Positions 31,362 through 39,188 of a stretch of DNA of 39,307 bases are shown piece by piece. The notes under the pieces were generated by a model. That model was given only the letters and a program-made list of their open reading frames with translations, searched no databases and was not told the DNA's origin. The first letter of the stretch is position 1; each line of letters starts with the position of its first letter. The position numbers and the translations under genes are program-made. Source of the DNA: a virus; the IMG/VR virus record IMGVR_UViG_3300046463_000833, positions 1-39,307 of that record; one strand, written 5' to 3'.

Positions 31362-31363
31362 GC
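31336..31363 (+). repeat. Gene-junction repeat, copy 2
   Basis: Second copy of the 28-base element described at 31058-31085, 278 bases further on. Confidence 0.85.
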
Positions 31364-31657
31364 TCTGACCCTGGTCAGACTCACTACGTCGGCGACGGGT
31401 GTCAGCCAGCCCACGATCCGCGCATCGACCAGGCGCACATCATCCCCCATGACTGCGGCCCAGTCGAGACGTGCGATTGCGTCAACCCGCCGCGCTCCGA
31501 ACCGTGTGCCCTGTGCGGCGACCAGGCGAGCGTTTACAAGGTGCGCTGCCCTGAGTGTCAGGCGCTCTCCAATGTTTGTGACTCCTGTGAACGGTTCGCA
31601 TTCCTTGGCTGGTTGCAGTGTCCCGCCCACACGCTTGCCAGCGATAAAGCGAGTTAA
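31358..31657 (+). CDS. Cys-rich protein, zinc-binding candidate
   Basis: A 99-residue protein coupled by ATGA. The first part has His/Asp-rich DGCQPAHDPRIDQAHIIPHD, then CGPVETCDC. The second half has CALCGDQ, CPECQALSNVCDSC and the end CPAH, a double zinc-ribbon or B-box-like arrangement. The end reads TLASDKAS, shared with other cassette genes. Function unknown. Confidence 0.72.
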   Translation: MSSDPGQTHYVGDGCQPAHDPRIDQAHIIPHDCGPVETCDCVNPPRSEPCALCGDQASVYKVRCPECQALSNVCDSCERFAFLGWLQCPAHTLASDKAS

Positions 31658-31660
31658 GGT

Positions 31661-31927
31661 ATGGCAAGACCAACCCGTCCAGCTACTGCGGATGAGGCTC
31701 TGGATGCCCGCGACACGGTGATGGCGCGCATTGAGGCGCTGGCTCCAGAGGTAGCGCGGCTGCGCGCTGAACAACGCGAATTGAACAAGCGGTACAAGGC
31801 GGCTCATCACGCCTGGGCAACGGCAGACATTGAGTTGAAGCACCACCGCTTGTATCTGTATTCACTAGCGGCGGGCGCGGCCAGCGGCACGCTGGTCATG
31901 CCGCTTGATGACGCTAAAGCGAGTTAG
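31661..31927 (+). CDS. Coiled-coil small protein
   Basis: An 88-residue protein, three bases after the previous stop. Residues 10-62 are a long helix (TADEALDARDTVMARIEALA; EVARLRAEQRELNKRYKAAH), then a short hydrophobic part (LYSLAAGAASGTLVM) and PLDDAKAS at the end. No domain recognised. Junction motif TAAAGCGAGTTA precedes (31645-31656) and ends it (31915-31926). Confidence 0.68.
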   Translation: MARPTRPATADEALDARDTVMARIEALAPEVARLRAEQRELNKRYKAAHHAWATADIELKHHRLYLYSLAAGAASGTLVMPLDDAKAS

Positions 31928-31929
31928 CG

Positions 31930-32121
31930 ATGACTGACAAGACCGTCATCACCTTCGACAGGCCCGACGAACGGGAGATCACGATGGAGCGACTGCTGCC
32001 GATGCTTCGCCGAGACGATTCGGTCGAAATAGACGAGGAATCACATGTGGTGCGGAGCGCCACCCTCGTGATCGACAGCAAGACGGGCGACGTGACGCTC
32101 TATGTGCGGCTGCGCCTTTAG
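31930..32121 (+). CDS. Small acidic protein
   Basis: A 63-residue protein, two bases after the previous stop. Mixed strands (VVRSATLVIDSKTGDVTLYV) and charged helix (DEREITMERLLPMLRRDD). No motif. Belongs to the rightward cassette by spacing and direction. Confidence 0.66.
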   Translation: MTDKTVITFDRPDEREITMERLLPMLRRDDSVEIDEESHVVRSATLVIDSKTGDVTLYVRLRL

Positions 32122-32126
32122 CCGTT

Positions 32127-32417
32127 ATGAAGACCAAACCTGACATGCTCGCAGCAGTCGGCGAACTGGCCGCACAAGCGGAAGCACGAGAGTGGGACGG
32201 TGGCATCCGTATCGTGCTGCAAGGCTCCATGCGTGCGCCGATCACCAACGGCCAAGTGTCACTTGAAGCAGGCTGGCGAGTGGACGTGTTCTACGACAGC
32301 CGGGCACGGCGGCCTGCCTTTGTTCTCGTCAACGAGACACCTGAAGGCGCGCTGCGCGACCTCGCCGCAATCATCGAAGAACAGCGCGCGCAGCTTGCCA
32401 GCGCTAAATCCCGTTAG
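32127..32417 (+). CDS. Small protein, end of rightward cassette
   Basis: A 96-residue protein. N-terminal helix (MLAAVGELAAQAEARE), beta middle (GGIRIVLQGSMRAPITNGQV; WRVDVFYDSRARRPAFVLVN) and a final helix (GALRDLAAIIEEQRAQLASA). No recognised family. Its ending shares a TTGCCAGCG segment with the 31657 gene end. Last rightward gene before convergence with the leftward arm. Confidence 0.68.
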   Translation: MKTKPDMLAAVGELAAQAEAREWDGGIRIVLQGSMRAPITNGQVSLEAGWRVDVFYDSRARRPAFVLVNETPEGALRDLAAIIEEQRAQLASAKSR

Positions 32418-32459
32418 ATCGAGACGAATGTCAAGCGAAAAGGACGTTTCACGACTTTA

Positions 32460-32489
32460 CGAAGCGCCTTTGTAAGCCTTACAGCTTCG
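32460..32489. other. Inverted repeat in convergent gap 32418-32623
   Basis: The 206-bp gap between the two arms holds no convincing gene. CGAAGC (32460-32465) pairs with GCTTCG (32484-32489), and between them TGTAAG-C-CTTACA is a near-perfect palindrome. It may end transcripts from one or both sides or be an operator. No T run. A TACAAT at 32502-32507 on the + strand could be a -10 but leads to no clear gene. Confidence 0.4.
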
Positions 32490-32623
32490 CCACAGGGCGG
32501 TCTACAATCGCCTCGCGCCGACCAAATCGCTCCCGTTTGCCCTGGAACGATGGGTGTACGCGCCTCAAGCCGGCGCCCGCAATGCCGCCGCCCTGCGACG
32601 TACACTCCAGCGCTGCTTGATCG

Positions 32624-32701
32624 CTAGACGAGGCCCAGGACTCTGAGCAGGATGACGATCACCAGAATCGTGATAATCAATCCACCGACGCCGTACAGCA
32701 T
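32624..32701 (-). CDS. Tiny membrane peptide, 25 residues
   Basis: ATG three bases after the stop of the two-helix protein. Almost all residues are one transmembrane segment (LIITILVIVILLRVLGLV). Like small phage membrane peptides of lysis regions, but the size limits certainty. Confidence 0.55.
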   Translation of the reverse strand: MLYGVGGLIITILVIVILLRVLGLV

Positions 32702-32702
32702 G

Positions 32703-32855
32703 TCAGACCATACGTGCGATCGATAATCCGGCCAGCATCCCGAACACAATCAGCGGGTTCAGTGGGAGGACTCCCACCAGGCCGATCACAGCCAGAATCA
32801 GGATAATTATTGCCAGTATCAGACCAATGGTCACTGGCGGCATCGCAATGTTCAC
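32703..32855 (-). CDS. Small two-helix membrane protein, holin candidate
   Basis: A 50-residue protein from a GTG seven bases after AGGGAG. Two hydrophobic segments: residues 9-29 (TIGLILAIIILILAVIGLVG) and 34-45 (PLIVFGMLAGLS). It follows a C39-like peptidase gene, so a late membrane-permeabilising role is plausible. No holin family signature. Confidence 0.65.
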   Translation of the reverse strand: MNIAMPPVTIGLILAIIILILAVIGLVGVLPLNPLIVFGMLAGLSIARMV

Positions 32856-32869
32856 AGAAAAACTCCCTT

Positions 32870-33301
32870 TCAGACCAAGTACACAACCGAAAAGCCGCCG
32901 AGGCGTTCAAAGTCTGAGCGGCTCAGGATGTCCCACACGCCCATGTAGTTTGGGGCCGAGTTCGCAATCCACAGGTTGGTGCCCTGCACGCCCCTCAGGG
33001 CGACCCAGTGGAACCAGGCAGTGCCGCTCATCATGCCCGTCGTCTGCTGGGCCAGGGCATAGACGGCGTCGAAATCCAGCCACGCCTGCTGGCTGGCCTG
33101 ACCATACTCCGCGAGTACCTGCTGCAACGCCGCACCCGGACCGTCGACGTTCGTAAGACCTACCCAGGGATTGATCTGGTCGGTGTAGCCGATCTGCATG
33201 GTGGTGGTGTAGCGATCACTCGCAGCCTCCATGCCGGTCGCTACCTTGAGCCAATCCAGGCTGCACGCGGCACACGTCCAGTCCAGCAACTGAGGCTCCA
33301 T
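32870..33301 (-). CDS. C39/papain-like cysteine peptidase, lysin candidate
   Basis: A 143-residue protein from the ATG at 33301 (no earlier start in frame; weak ribosome site). Likely catalytic Cys in DWTCAACSLDWLKVA, His in SGTAWFHWVALRGV and Asn/Asp in NLWIANSAPNYMGV, the Cys-His-Asn order of a papain-type fold. It may cut peptide bridges of peptidoglycan or process a virion protein. Gene neighbours are a holin-like gene downstream and tail genes upstream. Alternatively a tail-associated amidase. Similar in motif order to the C39-like domain of the giant protein. Confidence 0.65.
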   Translation of the reverse strand: MEPQLLDWTCAACSLDWLKVATGMEAASDRYTTTMQIGYTDQINPWVGLTNVDGPGAALQQVLAEYGQASQQAWLDFDAVYALAQQTTGMMSGTAWFHWVALRGVQGTNLWIANSAPNYMGVWDILSRSDFERLGGFSVVYLV

Positions 33302-33351
33302 CGGTGTGTAGGGATCCCATCGAACCGCCGGTGGTGCCGGCTCGATCCCCT

Positions 33352-33534
33352 CTAAAAAGCCAGTCGATTGACCCGATTATCGGCTTCGTAATACCAGTAC
33401 TGCGCGTCCCTTGCGAGTGTGAGCGAGATCTTGGACCCTGGGTCAAGGATCACGTACTGCTCGTCAGATCTTGCCTCGTCGCCGTTGGCGTCAATGGCGG
33501 CCTGCACACCCGGCCCGATCGAAAAATCGGTCAT
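33352..33534 (-). CDS. Small protein, unknown function (60 residues)
   Basis: Starts at the ATG giving MTDFSIGPGVQAAIDANG, ATGA-coupled to the previous gene; the earlier in-frame part lies in that gene. Beta-rich end (QYVILDPGSKISLTLARDAQ, YWYYEADNRV). No family recognised; a structural part of the tail block by position. Confidence 0.68.
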   Translation of the reverse strand: MTDFSIGPGVQAAIDANGDEARSDEQYVILDPGSKISLTLARDAQYWYYEADNRVNRLAF

Positions 33535-33920
33535 GCCTGAGTAGCCTCCAGAGCCTTCAGCACCTGGTCGTCGAGTACCCATCTGGCTTCCCCGTCGGTG
33601 TCGATCACGCGCTGCTTGACCTCGGCGGCGGCCTGCTCGGCTGTTTTCGCCGAACGCCCCAGACCGGGCTGCATCGCCACCATGACGTGCAGACTCTGGC
33701 CCAGCAGCGCGTCGGCGCCACCACCTGGCGGCCAGTAGCTCACCGCGTCGCCTTCAGGGCAGGGCACCACCACGAACATCTCGTTGGGCGTGCCATCCGG
33801 ATTCTCTCCGTAGGTGACCGTGACAGGGTCGAGCGTGCCACGGTGGCTACCGCCTGGCGCGTCGGCGTGCTCGTACTCCCACGCGGTGGGATCGTCGAAG
33901 GAGATGACTTTGACAGACAT
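33531..33920 (-). CDS. Hypothetical tail-module protein
   Basis: A 129-residue protein following the fibre gene. N-terminal beta-rich part (SVKVISFDDPTAWEYEHADA; NEMFVVVPCPEGDAVSYW) and a helical C-terminus (TAEQAAAEVKQRVIDTDGEA). Could be a chaperone or accessory for the fibre; no motif. Confidence 0.68.
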   Translation of the reverse strand: MSVKVISFDDPTAWEYEHADAPGGSHRGTLDPVTVTYGENPDGTPNEMFVVVPCPEGDAVSYWPPGGGADALLGQSLHVMVAMQPGLGRSAKTAEQAAAEVKQRVIDTDGEARWVLDDQVLKALEATQA

Positions 33921-33923
33921 GGA

Positions 33924-34967
33924 TCAGGGGTTAGCCTCCATGACCACGTTGGCCCCGACAGCATTGTTCGAGAATTGCAGGGCTCCGAGTGCGGTCACCG
34001 TCGTGGACAACGTCACGCTATCTACCGCCCCAGACGCTACCGCCGGTTGACCGCAATTGGTGACGACCCATGTGCCATTCTTCGTGAAGGTCGGGGTGAT
34101 GGCTTTTCGAGCCTTGAATCCGTAGTACACGCTATATGCGCCAGATGCCACTCCATAGGCCTGGGCGACAATCTCGTTTTGTAATGCGCCGACAACCTCG
34201 TAGTACCGCAGACACCGCGCGAGGTCGTCCGCCGGGTGCAGGGGCACGTAGTTGGCCGCCTGCGACCCCACCACCAGCATGGCGTTGTCGATGTAGTACG
34301 TCCCGGACACGTCGAACTCGATGTTGATAGCCAACTGCGTCGCGTTCGCAGACACCGCGTAGGTCAACGAGATGGTTTCGTAGACGCCACTCCCGCTGTG
34401 AAAATTGCTACGCTGAATGCCAGTCGTCCCAGCGTCGTTCAAGCGGAACCGAATCCCATTGGCCACCGTTGTTTTCACACGGGCACTGACCGTCACCGTT
34501 TTGCCGCGAAGAGACAGATAGGTGTCGTTTGACTGTTGACCCAGGGTCGTTCCGCCAGCACCCGTGCCCAACACGAACGTACAGGCGGCGCAATACTGAC
34601 TACCGACATCCACGTTGGCGGTATCGCGGCTCACGCTGAGTGTGTCGGTACCTACCAGACCTACCAGCCAACGGTCAGCCGAGTACGCCCCGTTCGCCGT
34701 AAACGGACCAGCCCCACGCTGCCAGTTGTCAAACGAACCATTAACCAGCAGGCTGTCGCGCGCGACGTCCGCGCCCAGCATGGCGTTGGTGATCGAGCCC
34801 GCCGCCGGTCCTCCCACTAGCAGACCCTTGCCCGCCCCATCGTGCACGTGGGTGCTCACCGCCGCGGCCAGCGCCTGCACGTCCTCTTTGACAAAAATGT
34901 CGGTCGCCGCGGTCGCGCGCGGAAATGTAGGAAACGAGTAATTGGGATCAACTGGGATACGCGCCAT
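33924..34967 (-). CDS. Tail fibre / receptor-binding protein
   Basis: A 347-residue protein. The N-terminal 75 residues are likely a trimerising attachment part (FVKEDVQALAAAVSTHVHDG, then AGKGLLVGG). Residues 80-245 resemble a carbohydrate-binding jelly-roll: LLVNGSFDNWQRGAG, YSADRWLVG, then SARVKTTVANGIRFRLND, a layout seen in tail fibres with CBM-like domains. The C-terminus is beta-rich. It probably contacts host surface sugars. Located just after the large tail hub gene. Confidence 0.78.
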   Translation of the reverse strand: MARIPVDPNYSFPTFPRATAATDIFVKEDVQALAAAVSTHVHDGAGKGLLVGGPAAGSITNAMLGADVARDSLLVNGSFDNWQRGAGPFTANGAYSADRWLVGLVGTDTLSVSRDTANVDVGSQYCAACTFVLGTGAGGTTLGQQSNDTYLSLRGKTVTVSARVKTTVANGIRFRLNDAGTTGIQRSNFHSGSGVYETISLTYAVSANATQLAINIEFDVSGTYYIDNAMLVVGSQAANYVPLHPADDLARCLRYYEVVGALQNEIVAQAYGVASGAYSVYYGFKARKAITPTFTKNGTWVVTNCGQPAVASGAVDSVTLSTTVTALGALQFSNNAVGANVVMEANP

Positions 34968-34978
34968 CTAGCTGCTCC

Positions 34979-36934
34979 TCAAATCCACTGCACCGCTTTG
35001 ATACGTAAACTGCCACGCCACTGGCGCCCGATCTCATCGAACGACTGCATGATTGAATAGTCGGTAAAACTCAACTCCTGCGTCGTCTCGTCAGGCAGAA
35101 TCACCGTCACCGCCCCAGGGTTGTCCACCGCCGCCTCGATCAGTGCCTGGATCTTCTTGCGGCCCATCCTGACCGGCACTCCATCACGGCGCACCAATCC
35201 GTCGGCACACAGGATGTCCGCCGAAAACTCCATCACCCGCTGCGGTCGTAGCGCGTGCCCCAGGCTGACCGCCGACACCAGCGGCGAGCTGGCGTGGTCG
35301 GTGTTGTGCAGATGCACCCGCAACGCCGCCAGCGTGCAGGTCGCCCCGCTGGGAAACTTGGCGCGGTCATAGACCGCCGTGTTGAACGTGTGCGGGAACG
35401 CGGTCCACGCCATGCCCGGCGTCACGTCCAGGCGGTACTCCAGCGTCACGTAGTTCTGGGCGTCGATCCGCGGTCCCGTCACCGAGAAATGCCGCAGACT
35501 CTTGATGCTGGCGTGGTACCCGCCGTGCCACACCGGTAGATCCACCCAGCCATCGCCGACGAAGTAGCGGTAATCCACACAGCCGGCGGGATTGGGCGTA
35601 CACGGATTCAAGACCCAGCCAATCGACCCATCGCTGAAGCCGACGTACGTGCGGGTATGCCCGCTCACCGTCGAGCCGATCTGCGACACGAACAGCGCCT
35701 GGATGGCGCGGCCGACGAACGGGATGCTGACGCTGCCGTGCCACGCGTCGATGTGGACCGGCTCGCCCGTGCCCTGGCTGCCCAGTGCCGTCACCAGCGT
35801 CGACTGTCTGGGTCCCCGCACCCCCATAGAAACCCAGGCGCCGAACTTGCACAGGTACCCCGTGTTGGTGTTCCGATCCAGCAGTGCCGCGTAGGCGAAC
35901 ATCTGGCCCACGCCCGCGAACGCCGTCACCTGGCCCGCGATACCGGCGACGTTCGACGACAGGTCGTCAGGCCCCACCGACGTCCACGACAGGTCCGAGT
36001 CGATCCGCCCCAGACTATCCCCGTAGGCCACGTACAACCCGTTCTCGAACGTGCCCCACGCCTTGCCGTTGTTGGGCGTGTCCGCGTACCGCAGAAATGG
36101 GAAGAGCTCGTGGTCGTCGCCCGCGGCATTCAGCGTGTAGGTGCCATCCGTTTTAGCGATGACCAGGGTGCCGCCACTGGTCACCAGGAGCGAGGTGATG
36201 GCCGCCGACTTGTCACCCGCGCGGAAGATCAGACTGGTGTAGTTGGCCTCGTTGGTCGGGTCCGCGTTGGTGTCCAGTTTTCTCAGACGGTTGACGTCAT
36301 CCGCCCACCAGAACTCTTTGCCAATCACCGTGTAGGCCAGCGCGTTGAACGTAGCCATTGCCGTGTACACCGTGCCGTCCGAGGTCCACTGCGCGACCGC
36401 GCCAGCCAGCGCGAAGAATGCCCGCTGCACCCCGTCGAAGTTGGACGTGAACACGCACACGTCCAGGATGGGTGCGGTGAACGTGTGCGCGATCGACCAC
36501 GTATCGCTCGTGCCCGCGGCCTTTCTCAGCACGTTGACCCCGTTGGCGGCGTACAGGGTGGTGCCGAGCTCGAAGAAGCGGTTGATGCCCCGCACAGCGT
36601 CCACGCCCGCCAGGGTGTACGTGCCGATCTCGGGACCCAGACACCACGGCCAGACCGACAGGTCCACCGCGTTGGCCGACATGTACCGCTGGTCGTCCCA
36701 TTTCTCCTGCAAGGCCAATCCCAGGCCCAGGGTCAGATTCTGGAACGGCTCTTCCCGGTCATTGGTCGGATTCGACCCCGCGTACGAGTAGTCGGGCGGC
36801 GCCACCGAGCCGACGTCGGCCGTCTTGGTGGACACCAGCGCTGGCTGCCCAGGCTGCGGCGCACCAATCAGAAAACCCACGTTGTCGATCCGCACGTGAA
36901 ACGGCCAGGGGCTTCTTTTTGCGTATAAGGACAT
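34979..36934 (-). CDS. Large tail hub/nozzle protein
   Basis: A 651-residue beta-rich protein. Repeated aromatic strands (FALAGAVAQWTSDGTVYTA; AYTVIGKEFWWADDVNRLRK) look like a beta-propeller, as in podovirus tail nozzle/hub proteins. Late part has ASIKSLRHFSVTGPR and a C-terminal helix-strand region (KKIQALIEAAVDNPGAVTVI). It lies between an adaptor-like gene and the fibre, the normal tail order. No enzymatic motif. Confidence 0.76.
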   Translation of the reverse strand: MSLYAKRSPWPFHVRIDNVGFLIGAPQPGQPALVSTKTADVGSVAPPDYSYAGSNPTNDREEPFQNLTLGLGLALQEKWDDQRYMSANAVDLSVWPWCLGPEIGTYTLAGVDAVRGINRFFELGTTLYAANGVNVLRKAAGTSDTWSIAHTFTAPILDVCVFTSNFDGVQRAFFALAGAVAQWTSDGTVYTAMATFNALAYTVIGKEFWWADDVNRLRKLDTNADPTNEANYTSLIFRAGDKSAAITSLLVTSGGTLVIAKTDGTYTLNAAGDDHELFPFLRYADTPNNGKAWGTFENGLYVAYGDSLGRIDSDLSWTSVGPDDLSSNVAGIAGQVTAFAGVGQMFAYAALLDRNTNTGYLCKFGAWVSMGVRGPRQSTLVTALGSQGTGEPVHIDAWHGSVSIPFVGRAIQALFVSQIGSTVSGHTRTYVGFSDGSIGWVLNPCTPNPAGCVDYRYFVGDGWVDLPVWHGGYHASIKSLRHFSVTGPRIDAQNYVTLEYRLDVTPGMAWTAFPHTFNTAVYDRAKFPSGATCTLAALRVHLHNTDHASSPLVSAVSLGHALRPQRVMEFSADILCADGLVRRDGVPVRMGRKKIQALIEAAVDNPGAVTVILPDETTQELSFTDYSIMQSFDEIGRQWRGSLRIKAVQWI

Positions 36935-37960
36935 CTAGCCGGCCGTCCTGACGCCTGGGCCGAACGTGCGCTGGCGGTACAGTTTTTTCTGAGGCATGTC
37001 CGCGACGAGGTGTTCTCTGACCAGGTCGTTGAACGCGGCCACGGCGCTGGCCTGGTCCCTGATCAATCGCTGGTTGGCCGCCGGCTCGAGCAGATGCCCG
37101 AACTGGCGCCAGCCGGCCACCAGTGCCGCGGACGCCGCCCACCCAGGCTCGATGGCCGCCTCGTCGCTCTCCAGGCTCAATCCCGCCTGGTCGCCGAACG
37201 TGCCCCCCGACGGCCGGCAGTGGTCGTACGCGCGTTTCAGCACGCGGAGATAAATCAGGTCGCCGTCGTTGAACGTGTGCGGCTGGGTGTTCAAATAGAA
37301 GTTGCCGCCGTCGCGTTCGACCGCACCCATGATCCTTCGTTCGAACGGGTCCTGCAGGTTGCGGTCCTCGCCACTGGCCAGCAGTCCCACCTGCAGCACG
37401 TTGCCACTGTCGATCAGCCACGGCGCCACCACGTTCAGGTCGTGTCGGGTCGTCAGGATGGTCGGGACGCACGCCACCTCGACAACCATCCAACAGTGCT
37501 TCAGACCCTCGTTGATCAAGCGGTGCGTCGTCGGCGCGTCGAACGGACCCAGGATCTCGAACCGCTCGCCGACCCCGGTCAATCCACCACCCGCGAGATC
37601 CAGGTACTCGTACTGCTCCATGTCGTGATAGGTCAGTGCTTCGAGGAGTCCGTACGTGGTGCCAGCCGTATCCGAGAACGGACTGACCGACCACGGCAGA
37701 TCGGGCGTGATGGTGCCCGTCGACGGGTCGTAGGCCATCACGTAGCGGTGGCGATCGGTGGGCTGGGTGGCGTTGGGGCGGTACAGCGGACGGTCGATCA
37801 ACTGGTCTTCCTGGGGAATGCCACTCTGGATGGGATACGCCAGACACACGAGCTGACTGGTCGTCGAGCCGACCATCGCCCGGACCTCGTACGACGACGG
37901 GCCGATGAAGGGTCCCGCCTCGACCGAAAAGCTCGCGCGGTACTGCTGCAGCGTGGCCAT
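36935..37960 (-). CDS. Tail adaptor/tubular-type protein
   Basis: A 341-residue protein from the ATG giving MATLQQYRASFSVEAG, eight bases after GGAGG; a GTG five codons earlier is less likely. Beta-rich start (SYEVRAMVGSTTSQLVCLAY), a central region with DLNVVAPWLIDSGNVLQVGL, and a helical C-terminus (AAIEPGWAASAALVAGWRQF). Order and size suggest an adaptor or tail-tube protein joining the portal to the hub. Not identified by motif. Confidence 0.7.
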   Translation of the reverse strand: MATLQQYRASFSVEAGPFIGPSSYEVRAMVGSTTSQLVCLAYPIQSGIPQEDQLIDRPLYRPNATQPTDRHRYVMAYDPSTGTITPDLPWSVSPFSDTAGTTYGLLEALTYHDMEQYEYLDLAGGGLTGVGERFEILGPFDAPTTHRLINEGLKHCWMVVEVACVPTILTTRHDLNVVAPWLIDSGNVLQVGLLASGEDRNLQDPFERRIMGAVERDGGNFYLNTQPHTFNDGDLIYLRVLKRAYDHCRPSGGTFGDQAGLSLESDEAAIEPGWAASAALVAGWRQFGHLLEPAANQRLIRDQASAVAAFNDLVREHLVADMPQKKLYRQRTFGPGVRTAG

Positions 37961-37964
37961 CAGC

Positions 37965-38078
37965 TCACCCTCCACCCATGAGATCGACCGCCACGACCGG
38001 GGCCGTCGGTTGCACCGCGGGCTCGAGCGACGGCGCTGGCGTACTCGGGGGAGCCGGCTGCAATGAGGGTGTCGTCAT
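37965..38078 (-). CDS. Tiny Pro-rich protein, 37 residues
   Basis: ATGA-coupled to the previous gene and ending just before the adaptor's ribosome site. Composition nearly all Pro/Ala/Thr/Val (MTTPSLQPAPPSTPAPSLEP), likely disordered. A small linker or assembly peptide; uncertain, but the double coupling favours translation. Confidence 0.62.
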   Translation of the reverse strand: MTTPSLQPAPPSTPAPSLEPAVQPTAPVVAVDLMGGG

Positions 38079-38293
38079 GCGGGTCCGTAGACCAGGTCGT
38101 CGAGGCTGTTGATGACGGGCCTGGCCTCGAGCGCCGCCACGCGCGCCAACAACGTCTGCCAGTCATCCGGCAGGGTGATGGTCACCACCGCGCCCGTCGT
38201 CAGCCGATAGCTGACGCGCAATCGCCCCGTGTGTATCCAGAAGCCATCGGTGATGTGGTCACTGGGAACCACCGGCGCCTGCGTCGTCATCAC
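38075..38293 (-). CDS. Small protein, unknown function (72 residues)
   Basis: GTG or next-codon ATG start, overlapping the previous stop. Beta strands (DHITDGFWIHTGRLRVSYRL; TTGAVVTITLPDDW) then a helix (LLARVAALEARPV). Probably a virion part, unassigned. Confidence 0.7.
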   Translation of the reverse strand: MMTTQAPVVPSDHITDGFWIHTGRLRVSYRLTTGAVVTITLPDDWQTLLARVAALEARPVINSLDDLVYGPA

Positions 38294-38736
38294 GCGTTCA
38301 CCACCCTGGCCCCTGGCCGCTTGATGACGATGGACGCCCGCACACCGCCCTGGGACGCGCGGTTGTCCCTACGGTAAACCGTGGCCGCGATCGCGTCGTA
38401 CGCCCGCCGGTAGTCGGCGTCACGGGTCAACCCCAACTCGCGCATGGCGTCATCGCGCGGCAGAGACAGCCACCACTCGCCGTCGACGACGTCCGGTGTA
38501 TTGGCATCCCCGATCATCGGGTCGCCGTCCAGGCAGTGCCCGTCGCGTTCGACGCGGATCTCCGGCACGACGCCCTCGAGCAACCTGGTCGCCGTCAGCA
38601 CGGCGTCCCATGTCTGGCAGTACCGCACCTCGTGCTCGCCAAAACTCAAGCGGAAAAACCCCTGGCCGAAGGCACAGTCGGGCCGATGCGCCGCCATGAC
38701 GCTCAGGTACTCGGTCCGACCGTGCTCGTCGATCAC
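38290..38736 (-). CDS. Hypothetical virion-module protein
   Basis: A 148-residue protein from a GTG (GTGA overlap with the FN3-like gene), giving MIDEHGRTEYLSVMAA. Mixed fold with DWD-like central strands (GQGFFRLSFGEHEVRYCQTW; EGVVPEIRVERDGHCLDG) and an end rich in Arg/Tyr helices (ADYRRAYDAIAATVYRRDNR). The longer in-frame upstream stretch is Arg/His-rich shadow sequence. Perhaps a head-tail connector by position. Confidence 0.7.
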   Translation of the reverse strand: MIDEHGRTEYLSVMAAHRPDCAFGQGFFRLSFGEHEVRYCQTWDAVLTATRLLEGVVPEIRVERDGHCLDGDPMIGDANTPDVVDGEWWLSLPRDDAMRELGLTRDADYRRAYDAIAATVYRRDNRASQGGVRASIVIKRPGARVVNA

Positions 38737-39188
38737 GACGTGGTGAACGTCCCGTCTGGCGAGTACGTCGTCAGACCGTTGGCGTACGCCGCAATCCGGT
38801 AGTGGTACAGCGTGCCCGTCGTCAGCCCTGACAGCGCCTTGACCTGCGGACCCGTGCCCGACCCCTGCGTGTTGGTCGTGCCGTAGGCCGTCGTCGTGCC
38901 GTAGTCGATCCAGTTCAATGCGGACTGCGACAGGGTGAAGTTGACGGTCGCCCCCGACACGGTGATGCCCGTGACCGAGATGGCCGTAATGCTGACTGCC
39001 TGACCGGTCGCCACGCTGGGCGAGCCATTCGGAAAGACCGCGGTGGCAGCCGACGCGTTGGGCGGCCACCCCGCCGGGCCAGGCGGCGCCTGACCCGTTT
39101 CGTTCCCACGCCAATCGACGGGCGTGTGCGTCCACAGGCCCATCGCGGCCCCGACCTGGGAGCCGATTTTGCCGCCGTCCAGCGGCAT
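38733..39188 (-). CDS. FN3-like decoration/appendage protein
   Basis: A 151-residue protein whose first bases lie in the circle-overlap repeat (equivalent to position 8). Residues 65-151 form a fibronectin-III-like domain: ITAISVTGITVSGATVNFTL, WIDYGTTTAYGTT, LSGLTTGTLYHYRIAAYANG. Such Ig-like domains decorate phage particles and bind carbohydrate weakly. N-terminal 60 residues are Gly/Pro-rich. Coupled to the next gene by GTGA. Confidence 0.8.
   Translation of the reverse strand: MPLDGGKIGSQVGAAMGLWTHTPVDWRGNETGQAPPGPAGWPPNASAATAVFPNGSPSVATGQAVSITAISVTGITVSGATVNFTLSQSALNWIDYGTTTAYGTTNTQGSGTGPQVKALSGLTTGTLYHYRIAAYANGLTTYSPDGTFTTS

Noticed and set aside
32414-32605. Possible 63-residue leftward ORF in the convergent gap
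   Set aside because: GTG start without ribosome site, Arg/Cys-rich translation of shadow type, and overlap with the inverted repeat; not supported.
32494-32646. Rightward open frame after a TACAAT element (reads SLPFALERWVYAPQAG)
   Set aside because: Protein-like stretch but no start codon and an upstream in-frame stop; at most a gene remnant, too weak to annotate.
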